A stretch of 64,000 nucleotides of DNA from Oscillospiraceae bacterium (GTDB lineage Bacteria; Bacillota; Clostridia; UBA1212; SIG427). This document shows positions 55,382 to 62,558 of the stretch, one piece after another. A program made the position numbers and the translations under genes. The DNA lies in assembly GCA_015069135.1 (NCBI GenBank), contig SVJE01000004.1, positions 186,001 to 250,000 of the forward strand, given 5' to 3'. The notes under the pieces are model-generated. The model was not told the DNA's origin and did no database searches. It saw nothing but the letters and a program-made list of their open reading frames with translations. The first letter of the stretch is position 1; each line of letters opens with the position of its first letter.

Positions 55382-57913
55382 TTAGGCTGTTTCAATTGAA
55401 TTATCTGCTTTAAGGTTCAATTTGTCAACAGCATTTTCACGCATTTTGTATTTTAATATTTTACCGGCAGCATTCATAGGGAAGCTGTCTACAAAATCAA
55501 CATAGCGTGGCACTTTATGCTTTGCCATATGATCAAGTACAAACTGCTTGATTTCTTCTTCCGAAGAAGTTTCCCCTTCTTTAAGAATTACGCAGGCCAT
55601 AATTTCTTCGCCGTACTGTTTGTCTGGTACACCTATTACCTGTACGTCTTTTACCTTTGGATGAGTATATATAAAGTCCTCGATTTCCTTAGGATAGATA
55701 TTTTCGCCACCACGGATAATCATATCTTTAATGCGGCCTGTGATTTTGTAATATCCGTTAGCATCACGACGAGCCAGGTCTCCTGTGTGGAGCCAACCAT
55801 TTTCGTCAATAGTAGCAGCTGTAGCTTCAGGCATTTTGTAGTATCCTTTCATAATGTTGTATCCCTTGGCGACAAACTCACCATCAACACCATCCGGTAA
55901 TTCGTCGCCGGTTTCAGGATCTACTATCTTACACTCAACACCATACATAGCAGCTCCTACTGTGTTTACACGGGTTTCAATAGAGTCTGTTGTTTTACTC
56001 ATTGTACATCCGGGGGATGCTTCTGTCTGTCCGTAGGTGATACAAATCTCAGGCATGTTCATTTTTTCAATTACTTCACGCATTACCTTGATAGGACATG
56101 GACTTCCTGCCATAATACCAGTACGCATGTGACTGAAGTCAGTTTTAGGGAAGTCTTCGTGGCCAAGCATTGCGATAAACATGGTAGGTACACCATGGAA
56201 ACAAGTAATCTGCTCCTGATTGATACAAGCAAGACCTTTCTTAGGCGAGAATGCAGGAATCGGACACATTGTTACACCGTGAGTCATAGAAGCTGTCATG
56301 GCCAATACCATGCCGAAACAGTGGAACATAGGTACCTGAATCATCATTTTATCTGCTGTGGAAAGATCCATGCAGTCGCCAATAGCTTTACCGTTATTTA
56401 CAACGTTATAGTGTGTAAGCATTACGCCTTTAGGGAAGCCTGTGGTACCTGAGGTGTACTGCATATTACACACATCGTCTTTATTAATTGCAGCGGCTCT
56501 TAATTGCACTTCTGATAAAGGTACTCTTTCAGATAATGCCATAGCTTCATCCCATGTGTAACATCCCTTCTGGGAAGATTCACAGGTAATGATGTTACGA
56601 AGGAAAGGTAATTTCTTCAAATAAAGATGCTGACCCTTTTCAGCTGTTTCCAATTCAGGGCACAGTTCTTTGATAATTCCTATATAATCAGAATCTTTAT
56701 AGCCGTCCACCATAACCAGAGTATGGGTATCAGACTGACGAAGTAAATATTCTACCTCGTGTATTTTGTAAGCTGTATTTACTGTAACCAATACAGCACC
56801 GATTTTTGTGGTTGCCCAGAAAGTCAAATACCACTGAGGAACATTAGTAGCCCAGATGGCAACGTGGTCACCTGGCTTAACACCCATGGCAATAAGTGAA
56901 CGGGCAAATGTATCAACTTCATCTCTGAATTCTTTGTAAGTTCTTGTGTAGTCCATAGTTGTATAACGGAATGCATATTGGTCAGGGAACTCCTCAACCA
57001 TACGATCCAACACCTGTGGAAAAGTCAGGTCAATAAGATGTTCTTTAGGCCATACATACTTACCTGTTTTACGGTTATTGTCCTGAAGTCTGCCGTTGTT
57101 ATCGTCAGTTCCCACATACTCTGACATGTAGTTAGCATAGTGTGGGAATACAATACCTGCATCACTTAACTCTCTGTTATATGCACGAACCCATTCCAAA
57201 GACAGGTAACCTTCGTAGTTAATAGAACGAAGGGCACGGATAACTGCAGGGATAGGAAGATCTCCCTCACCCATAAGCTTGTATACAACTTTGTCCCCAT
57301 CCATGATAGAGTCTTTTGTATGTACATGTTTAATATATGCACCTAAATTCTGCAATGTGGTTTCAGGAGACTCCCCCATAAAACGGTAAGGATGATGAAT
57401 ATCCCACAAAGCACCGATGTTATCGCTTGGGATACTGTTTAACAGATTACGCAAACGATTTGTATCTGCATACACACCATTGGTTTCCACCAACAATGTA
57501 ACATTCTTTTTTTCTGCATAAGAAATTAAGCTGTTAAGCACATCAATAACAACCTGATCGTTAACTTCACCATCAGGAGCAGCATGTTCGTCTCCTAAAA
57601 TTCTTATATATGGAGTACCCAGCTTGTTAGCCAGGTCAATATATTCTTTAAGCTCTGCAATATTTTCCTCTGCCTTTTCAGGATATTTAAGAGCGCAACC
57701 TGAAGAAAGACATGGGATTTCCAAATGTCTATTTCTTAAATGTTCAACAGTCTTGTCAATGTTCTCAGGACAGAAAGGTTTTGCTTTTACAGAGAAAATG
57801 TCGTCACCCAGACCTCTCATTTCGATTCCTCTGAAGCCAAAGTCCTTGGCCATAGAATAGATGTCGGTCCAACCAAAGTTAGGACAACCTAATGTAGAAA
57901 ATGCTAATTTCAT
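55382..57913 (-). CDS. TIM-barrel (xylose-isomerase-like) / acyl-CoA synthetase fusion protein
   Basis: 843 residues from ATG 57913, with AAAGGAGAG nine bases upstream; the open frame runs back to 57997 but through the T-box terminator. Residues about 1-270 are an AP_endonuc_2/xylose-isomerase-like barrel with its metal set in place (LVETNG, WDIHHP, HVHTKD, LSLEW). Residues about 300-843 are a complete acyl-CoA synthetase of the ANL superfamily: QYTSGTTGFPKGVMLTHYN (ATP loop), YGQTEASPG, GWLHTGDLARRD, GRIKDMIIRGGENIYPKE hinge and AAGKILKYKMRE with the catalytic Lys. The substrate is unknown. A leucine-type T-box precedes it, so supply of a leucine-related acyl-CoA (for example from isovalerate) is a hypothesis. 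The fusion of these two folds is unusual to me. Confidence 0.85.
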   Translation of the reverse strand: MKLAFSTLGCPNFGWTDIYSMAKDFGFRGIEMRGLGDDIFSVKAKPFCPENIDKTVEHLRNRHLEIPCLSSGCALKYPEKAEENIAELKEYIDLANKLGTPYIRILGDEHAAPDGEVNDQVVIDVLNSLISYAEKKNVTLLVETNGVYADTNRLRNLLNSIPSDNIGALWDIHHPYRFMGESPETTLQNLGAYIKHVHTKDSIMDGDKVVYKLMGEGDLPIPAVIRALRSINYEGYLSLEWVRAYNRELSDAGIVFPHYANYMSEYVGTDDNNGRLQDNNRKTGKYVWPKEHLIDLTFPQVLDRMVEEFPDQYAFRYTTMDYTRTYKEFRDEVDTFARSLIAMGVKPGDHVAIWATNVPQWYLTFWATTKIGAVLVTVNTAYKIHEVEYLLRQSDTHTLVMVDGYKDSDYIGIIKELCPELETAEKGQHLYLKKLPFLRNIITCESSQKGCYTWDEAMALSERVPLSEVQLRAAAINKDDVCNMQYTSGTTGFPKGVMLTHYNVVNNGKAIGDCMDLSTADKMMIQVPMFHCFGMVLAMTASMTHGVTMCPIPAFSPKKGLACINQEQITCFHGVPTMFIAMLGHEDFPKTDFSHMRTGIMAGSPCPIKVMREVIEKMNMPEICITYGQTEASPGCTMSKTTDSIETRVNTVGAAMYGVECKIVDPETGDELPDGVDGEFVAKGYNIMKGYYKMPEATAATIDENGWLHTGDLARRDANGYYKITGRIKDMIIRGGENIYPKEIEDFIYTHPKVKDVQVIGVPDKQYGEEIMACVILKEGETSSEEEIKQFVLDHMAKHKVPRYVDFVDSFPMNAAGKILKYKMRENAVDKLNLKADNSIETA

Positions 57914-57960
57914 AACTAAAAATCTCTCCTTTTCTTGTAAAATATCTCGGAGTTTTTGGT

Positions 57961-58253
57961 AAAATAAAAATACACCCTCATCTCCGGCTTTATGCAAGAG
58001 ACGAAAGTGTTAACTTCCGCGGTACCACTCTTATTGGTAAACAATACCCACTTTACGGCATCGATATAATGCCTTTCCCTTGATAACGGTGGAATTCTCC
58101 GTCCGCCATTACTTATGATATAACGTTCTTGGCGGAAGCTCCGGGGTGAGTATCGGATTATTTCCATCACTGTCTTGCACCAACCGACAGCTCTCTGCAA
58201 GGTGGTAAAATAATTCTTGGTCCCCATCAAAGCTTTTACATTTTTTAGTTATG
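57961..58253 (-). promoter_or_regulatory. T-box riboswitch leader, probable leucine (CUC) specifier
   Basis: Read on the minus strand. Stem I base AAGCT/AGCTT and GGGG/CCCC; specifier loop before ACCCCGGAGC with CTC at 58150-58148; helix ATTATTT/AAATAAT; AGAGAG bulge; distal helix CTGTC/GACAG with loop GGTTGGTGCAA. The T-box core AAGAGTGGTACCGCGG lies at 58032-58017. The antiterminator pairs AAGAG with CTCTT (58000-57996). The competing terminator pairs ACACTTTCGTCTC (58010-57998) with GAGATGAGGGTGT (57984-57972), then a T run. CUC is a common leucine specifier; ACU (Thr) is the weaker alternative register. Confidence 0.9.
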
Positions 58254-58259
58254 CGGGAA

Positions 58260-58288
58260 ATGATACCAAAACTTTTGCCGGATGTCAA
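58260..58288 (-). promoter_or_regulatory. Promoter of the T-box operon
   Basis: On the minus strand, perfect TTGACA (58288-58283), a 17-base spacer and TATCAT (58265-58260). Confidence 0.88.
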
Positions 58289-58377
58289 CCTTTTATTTGA
58301 CGGTGGAAGGAAATGGTTTACTATATTATTATATAATGCAAATGGTAGTATGGAATCGGTAGCTTTTTTCAATATGC

Positions 58378-58582
58378 CCCCCTAACTACAATCCTGGAAA
58401 CAGAACTATTGTCAGGGGAAATACCCTAACTGAAAACTCTTTTTTAGAGTAATTATCATGGGGAAATGGGCCGAAAACTGCAAAAAATACATGAAACCCC
58501 TAACTGTTATAATGAAAACAAGTAACTTATCAAGGGTATTTCCCATGATAATGCTAATAAATTGAAGCAGATAGTTAGGGGG
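58378..58582. repeat. About 205-bp nested palindromic element with CCCCCTAACTA ends
   Basis: Ends CCCCCTAACTA (58378-58388) and TAGTTAGGGGG (58572-58582) are perfect inverted repeats. Inside, the 20-base arm 58533-58552 can pair by its first part with GGGAAATACCCT (58416-58427) or by its second part with ATTATCATGGG (58452-58462). CCCTAACTG recurs directly at 58424 and 58498. No open frame lies inside. It resembles a miniature inverted-repeat element or a structured RNA locus; no clear target duplication was found. Confidence 0.6.
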
Positions 58583-58585
58583 AAA

Positions 58586-58602
58586 GCAATCAAATGGATT
58601 GC
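58586..58602 (-). terminator. Weak hairpin after glmS
   Basis: GCAATC (58586-58591) and GATTGC (58597-58602) form a short stem. On the minus strand it is followed only by TTTCCCCC, so termination here would be weak unless the adjacent palindrome contributes. Confidence 0.35.
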
Positions 58603-58611
58603 GCGACAAAC

Positions 58612-60423
58612 TTATTCTACCGTTACGGACTTTGCAAGGTTTCTTGGTTTGTCTACATCCAGTCCTTTTGCCACGCTGACATAATAGGCCATAAGCTGTA
58701 GTGGAATAATGGCCAAACTTGCGGCAAAACAGGGTAGAGTAGAGGGAATATATAGGGTAAAATTTGCCACATCCTCAATGTTATAATTTCCATGGCTGGT
58801 AAGAGCCATGACATAGGCACCTCTGCTTTGTACTTCAGTCAAATTACTGACGGTCTTATCGTAAAGTTCCGGCTGTGTAAGCACTCCTATAACCAAAGTA
58901 CCTTCTTCTATAAGACTGATTGTACCGTGTTTAAGTTCTCCTGCTGCGTAGGCCTCAGAATGAATATAACTTATTTCTTTCATTTTAAGACTGCCTTCCA
59001 TACATACAGCATAGTCGAGACCTCTCCCAACAAAGAAAATATCTTTTGTAACTGAATATTTAGAAGCGAACCATTGAAGCCTTTCCTTGTGCTCCAGGAT
59101 TTTTTCTATTTTGCCGGGAAGAGTTTTAAGCTCTTCAAGGTAAGAGTTATACTCATTTTCATTTATATAGGATTTTGCCAGAGCAATCTCTAAACCTAAT
59201 TGATAACAGACAATAAGCTGTGTACTGTATGCTTTTGTAGTGGCTACGGAAATTTCAGGACCTGCCTTTGTATACATTACAAAGTCTGCTTCCCTGGCAA
59301 TTGAAGAACTTTCCACATTGACAATGGCAAGTGTTTGTGCACCTTTTACTTTTGCTTCCCTTAATGCTGCCAGAGTGTCTGCAGTTTCGCCGGATTGGCT
59401 TATGACTACCACCAGTGTGTCTTTTGTAAGACGTGGTCGGTTGTATCTGAATTCAGAGGCAAGCTCCACGAAAACAGGTAAATCACATATCTGGCTATAG
59501 AAACTTTTGGCTACAAGTCCTGCGTGATAAGCAGAACCACAGCCTATTATATATATGGAAGATATATTTTTAAAAATAGGGCATATGTCTTTTTCAAAAA
59601 CCGATTCTATGGTATTACTTATCGCTTCCGGTTGCTGGTGTATTTCTTTAAGCATAAAATGAGGGAAACTGCCTTTCTCTGAAGATTGGCAATCCAGTTG
59701 GAGAGTGATTTTTTCTTTGGGGACAGGCTCTCCGTCTAAATTGTAAAACACAATATTATCCCGGGACACTGCTCCGATTTCCATATTATCTATATAGTAG
59801 AAATCTTTTGTGTGCTGTAAAATGGCAGGTGCGTCGGAAGCAATAAATGCGGCCTTGGGTGTGGTGCCAATTACTAAGGGGCTGTCTTTTCTGGCTACAA
59901 ATATTTTATCAGGATAATCTTTGAACATAACCGCAACGGCATAAGAACCAGTAACCCTTACCATTGTGCGGGCAATGGCGTCTACAGGTCCCAGTCCGTA
60001 TTTTTTATAGTAATAGTCTATTAATTTAGTAAGGGCTTCTGTATCTGTTTGTGAGTAAAATGTATAGTTGTTTTTTACAAGCTTACTCCTGATATCCTTG
60101 TTGTTTTCGATTATGCCATTGTGAACCAACACTACATTTTGGTCATTGCTACAATGGGGGTGGGCATTTTCTTCTGAAGGTATGCCGTGAGTAGCCCATC
60201 TTGTATGACCTATACCTATGTTTCCCTTTAGAAGCTGACCTTTTTTGGTTCTTTCCACAAGAGAAGAAAGCCGCCCTTGGGATTTTATTATATTTATATG
60301 GTTCTCAGTATCTCTGGTGGCAATTCCCGCAGAGTCATATCCTCTGTACTCAAGCTTTGAGAGACCTTCTAAAAGAATGGGGGCAGCTTGCTTGCTTCCT
60401 ACATATCCAACAATTCCGCACAT
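58612..60423 (-). CDS. glmS: Glutamine-fructose-6-phosphate aminotransferase (isomerizing)
   Basis: 603 residues, normal length. Makes glucosamine 6-phosphate from fructose 6-phosphate and glutamine, the first step to UDP-GlcNAc. The N-terminal class II amidotransferase begins MCGIVGYVG with catalytic Cys2, then GHTRWATHG and HNGIIEN. Two SIS domains follow (IGCGSAYHAG, then VISQSGETADT), and the protein ends KSVTVE. It is 19 bases behind glmM. No glmS ribozyme fits in that gap, so its control differs from the usual Bacillus arrangement. It opposes NagB (2097-2825). Confidence 0.97.
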   Translation of the reverse strand: MCGIVGYVGSKQAAPILLEGLSKLEYRGYDSAGIATRDTENHINIIKSQGRLSSLVERTKKGQLLKGNIGIGHTRWATHGIPSEENAHPHCSNDQNVVLVHNGIIENNKDIRSKLVKNNYTFYSQTDTEALTKLIDYYYKKYGLGPVDAIARTMVRVTGSYAVAVMFKDYPDKIFVARKDSPLVIGTTPKAAFIASDAPAILQHTKDFYYIDNMEIGAVSRDNIVFYNLDGEPVPKEKITLQLDCQSSEKGSFPHFMLKEIHQQPEAISNTIESVFEKDICPIFKNISSIYIIGCGSAYHAGLVAKSFYSQICDLPVFVELASEFRYNRPRLTKDTLVVVISQSGETADTLAALREAKVKGAQTLAIVNVESSSIAREADFVMYTKAGPEISVATTKAYSTQLIVCYQLGLEIALAKSYINENEYNSYLEELKTLPGKIEKILEHKERLQWFASKYSVTKDIFFVGRGLDYAVCMEGSLKMKEISYIHSEAYAAGELKHGTISLIEEGTLVIGVLTQPELYDKTVSNLTEVQSRGAYVMALTSHGNYNIEDVANFTLYIPSTLPCFAASLAIIPLQLMAYYVSVAKGLDVDKPRNLAKSVTVE

Positions 60424-60442
60424 AACAAATTCCTTTCATGAC

Positions 60443-61792
60443 TCAGATGGAAAACCCTTTATCTTTAATAATTTTTACCAGAACATCTACAGCTTTATTA
60501 CACTTTTCTGAAGTGTCAGCTTCCGCCATTACTCTTATTACAGGTTCCGTGCCTGATTCTCTCAGTAAGACTCTACCGGAATTTCCTAACCATACGGAAA
60601 CTTCTTTCACTGCATTTTTAATATCAGAGTTTTCAACTACTTCTGTTTTATCAGTAACTCTTATATTTACAAGTTTTTGCGGGTAAATGATTAATCCTTC
60701 GGAAAGCATACTGAGGGTTTTCTTTCTGGCCAGAAGTACTTCCATAATCTTCAGACTGGTAAGAATTCCGTCGCCTGTAGTTGCATATTTTGAAAATATA
60801 ATATGACCGGATTGTTCACCACCTAAGCGGCAACCGTTTTTAGTCATATAATCGTAAACATATTTATCCCCAACAGCTGTTTTTGTGTAGGTGATTCCCA
60901 GTCGGTCAAAGGCTTTATACAAACCAAGGTTTGACATTACGGTGGTAACTACAGTGTTGTTGAAAAGTTCTCCCTGCTCATACATATATTTTCCACAGAT
61001 ATAAAGAATATGGTCTCCTGTTACTACATTTCCCTTTTCATCAACACAGAGACAACGGTCTGCATCACCATCAAAAGCAAAACCCACATCCAGTTTGTTA
61101 TTTTTGACAAATTTCTGCAGCTCTTCAATGTGAGTAGAACCTGCTTTTTCATTTATATTGGTGCCATCGGGTTGCGCGTTTATAACATAGGTGGTTGCTC
61201 CCAGTGCGTCAAAAACAGATTTTGCAATATGCCATGCGCTACCATTGGCACAATCAAGACCGATACGAAGACCTTTGAAGGAGTATACTCCTAAAGAAAT
61301 CAGATATCCCACATATCTGTTACGTCCTGAAACATAGTCAACAGAACAACCGATTTCTTCACCGGTGGCGAAATCCGGCGGAGGAGTGTTACCGTCCAGG
61401 AAGTCCTCTATTTTTTCAATGAGGGACTCTTCCATTTTCTCACCGTAGCGATTTATGAGCTTGATTCCGTTGTCGTAAAATGGATTGTGACTGGCTGAAA
61501 CCATAATTCCGCAATCCAGTCCGTCGGTTCTTACAATGTGTGAAACAGATGGGGTGGTGGTTACATGAAGAAGGTAAGCATCTGCCCCGGAAGAGGTTAT
61601 GCCACTGGCTAAAGCATATTCAAACATATAACTGGAACGACGGGTATCTTTGCCAATGGCAATACGGGGTCTGTCTCCATAGTTTTTTTTGAAATGTGCA
61701 CCTAAAAATCTGCCGATATTGTATGCATGGTCAGCTGTAAGTATTTTACCGGCCTCACCACGGAAACCATCTGTGCCAAAATATTTTCCCAT
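60443..61792 (-). CDS. glmM: Phosphoglucosamine mutase
   Basis: 449 residues from ATG 61792, with GAGGG eight bases upstream; the frame could also begin at a TTG at 61798. Converts glucosamine 6-phosphate to the 1-phosphate. It starts MGKYFGTDGFRGEAG. The phosphoserine loop is GIMVSASHNPFYDNGIK (about 95-111), the metal loop is FDGDADRCL (about 240), and the sugar-binding loop GGEQSGHII is near 323. Its place between the acyltransferase and glmS completes a hexosamine operon. Confidence 0.95.
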   Translation of the reverse strand: MGKYFGTDGFRGEAGKILTADHAYNIGRFLGAHFKKNYGDRPRIAIGKDTRRSSYMFEYALASGITSSGADAYLLHVTTTPSVSHIVRTDGLDCGIMVSASHNPFYDNGIKLINRYGEKMEESLIEKIEDFLDGNTPPPDFATGEEIGCSVDYVSGRNRYVGYLISLGVYSFKGLRIGLDCANGSAWHIAKSVFDALGATTYVINAQPDGTNINEKAGSTHIEELQKFVKNNKLDVGFAFDGDADRCLCVDEKGNVVTGDHILYICGKYMYEQGELFNNTVVTTVMSNLGLYKAFDRLGITYTKTAVGDKYVYDYMTKNGCRLGGEQSGHIIFSKYATTGDGILTSLKIMEVLLARKKTLSMLSEGLIIYPQKLVNIRVTDKTEVVENSDIKNAVKEVSVWLGNSGRVLLRESGTEPVIRVMAEADTSEKCNKAVDVLVKIIKDKGFSI

Positions 61793-61794
61793 AA

Positions 61795-62415
61795 TCAACC
61801 CTCTTTTCTCACAATTAAATCTCTTGATTTGTAAATACTGTTTTCAGGAACAGTGCCTCTTACGCAGGAACAAGGATAGACTGTTGAGTGTCTTCCGATT
61901 ATTGTCCCCGGATTAAGCACTGTGTTGCAACCGATTTCTGCGTAATCGCCTACAATAGCACCGAATTTTTTAAGACCGGTATTGCCTACAGTGCTGCGGT
62001 CACTTTTAACATTGGATGTTATAACACCGGCTCCAAAATGAGCTTTATAGCCCAATAAAGAGTCTCCTACATAGTTAAAATGTGGTATTTGTACATTGTC
62101 GAAAATTATGGAATTTTTAATTTCCGTAGAATTTCCTATAACACAGTTGTTTCCGATAAGTGCGTTTCCTCTTATAAAAGCACAATGCCTTACTTCTGTG
62201 TTGTGACCAATTATGGCAGGGCCTTTTATATAAGCTGTGTCTGCTACAGAAGCGGAAGTTGATATCCAGACCTGTGGTGAAATTTCCCGGTATTCCTTCC
62301 GTGGGAGTTTACAGATGATTTCCGGTAAAATGTCCTTAATTATAGGTAAAATCTCCCAAGGCTCCTTAAGTTTATTCAAATAGTTTTCTGCCAACGTTTT
62401 TGTAAAATTAAGCAT
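61795..62415 (-). CDS. Left-handed beta-helix (hexapeptide) acyltransferase, GlmU-C-terminal-like
   Basis: 206 residues. After about 55 leading residues the protein is built from hexapeptide turns (SVADTAYIKGPAIIGHNTEV, then NALIGNNCVIGNSTEI), giving a left-handed beta-helix. HFNYVGDSLLGYKAHFGAG matches the acetyl-CoA/sugar region of GlmU-type enzymes. It lacks the uridylyltransferase half of GlmU. With glmM and glmS downstream, acetylation of glucosamine 1-phosphate is the likely job; the uridylyl step would need a separate enzyme elsewhere. GGGCGGGTG precedes the ATG. The stop lies three bases before the glmM ATG. Confidence 0.8.
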   Translation of the reverse strand: MLNFTKTLAENYLNKLKEPWEILPIIKDILPEIICKLPRKEYREISPQVWISTSASVADTAYIKGPAIIGHNTEVRHCAFIRGNALIGNNCVIGNSTEIKNSIIFDNVQIPHFNYVGDSLLGYKAHFGAGVITSNVKSDRSTVGNTGLKKFGAIVGDYAEIGCNTVLNPGTIIGRHSTVYPCSCVRGTVPENSIYKSRDLIVRKEG

Positions 62416-62495
62416 TTAATCACCCGCCCTTAATACTAGTTAGAATATGCAGATTTAATCAAAAATATGTTAAGGTGCTAATACAAGGTGGATTT

Positions 62496-62524
62496 TTGAC
62501 AGATATCGTCATAAAGGATATAAT
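62496..62524 (+). promoter_or_regulatory. Strong promoter of the SGNH-like gene
   Basis: Perfect TTGACA (62496-62501), a 17-base spacer and perfect TATAAT (62519-62524), with GAGAGG and the ATG following. Confidence 0.9.
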
Positions 62525-62558
62525 TTTTTCTACAAAATAAAAATGAGAGGTTAAAAAA

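Noticed and set aside
55382-57997. Longer form of the fusion gene starting at 57997
   Set aside because: The extra 28 residues would be read through the T-box terminator; ATG 57913 has an AAAGGAGAG site.
58148-58151. Threonine (ACU) specifier for the T-box
   Set aside because: That register leaves no purine after the codon and uses a rare specifier codon; CUC followed by A and CCCCGGAGC fits better. Not fully excluded.
58109-58372. Minus-strand open frames in the glmS-fusion interval
   Set aside because: They lie over the T-box promoter and leader and have no ribosome site; the RNA structure explains the sequence.
58500-58520. Plus-strand small RNA promoter inside the 58378-58582 palindrome
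   Set aside because: There is an extended TATAAT but no -35 element; it may be chance in AT-rich sequence.
60424-60442. glmS ribozyme
   Set aside because: Only 19 bases separate glmM and glmS, too short for the ribozyme.
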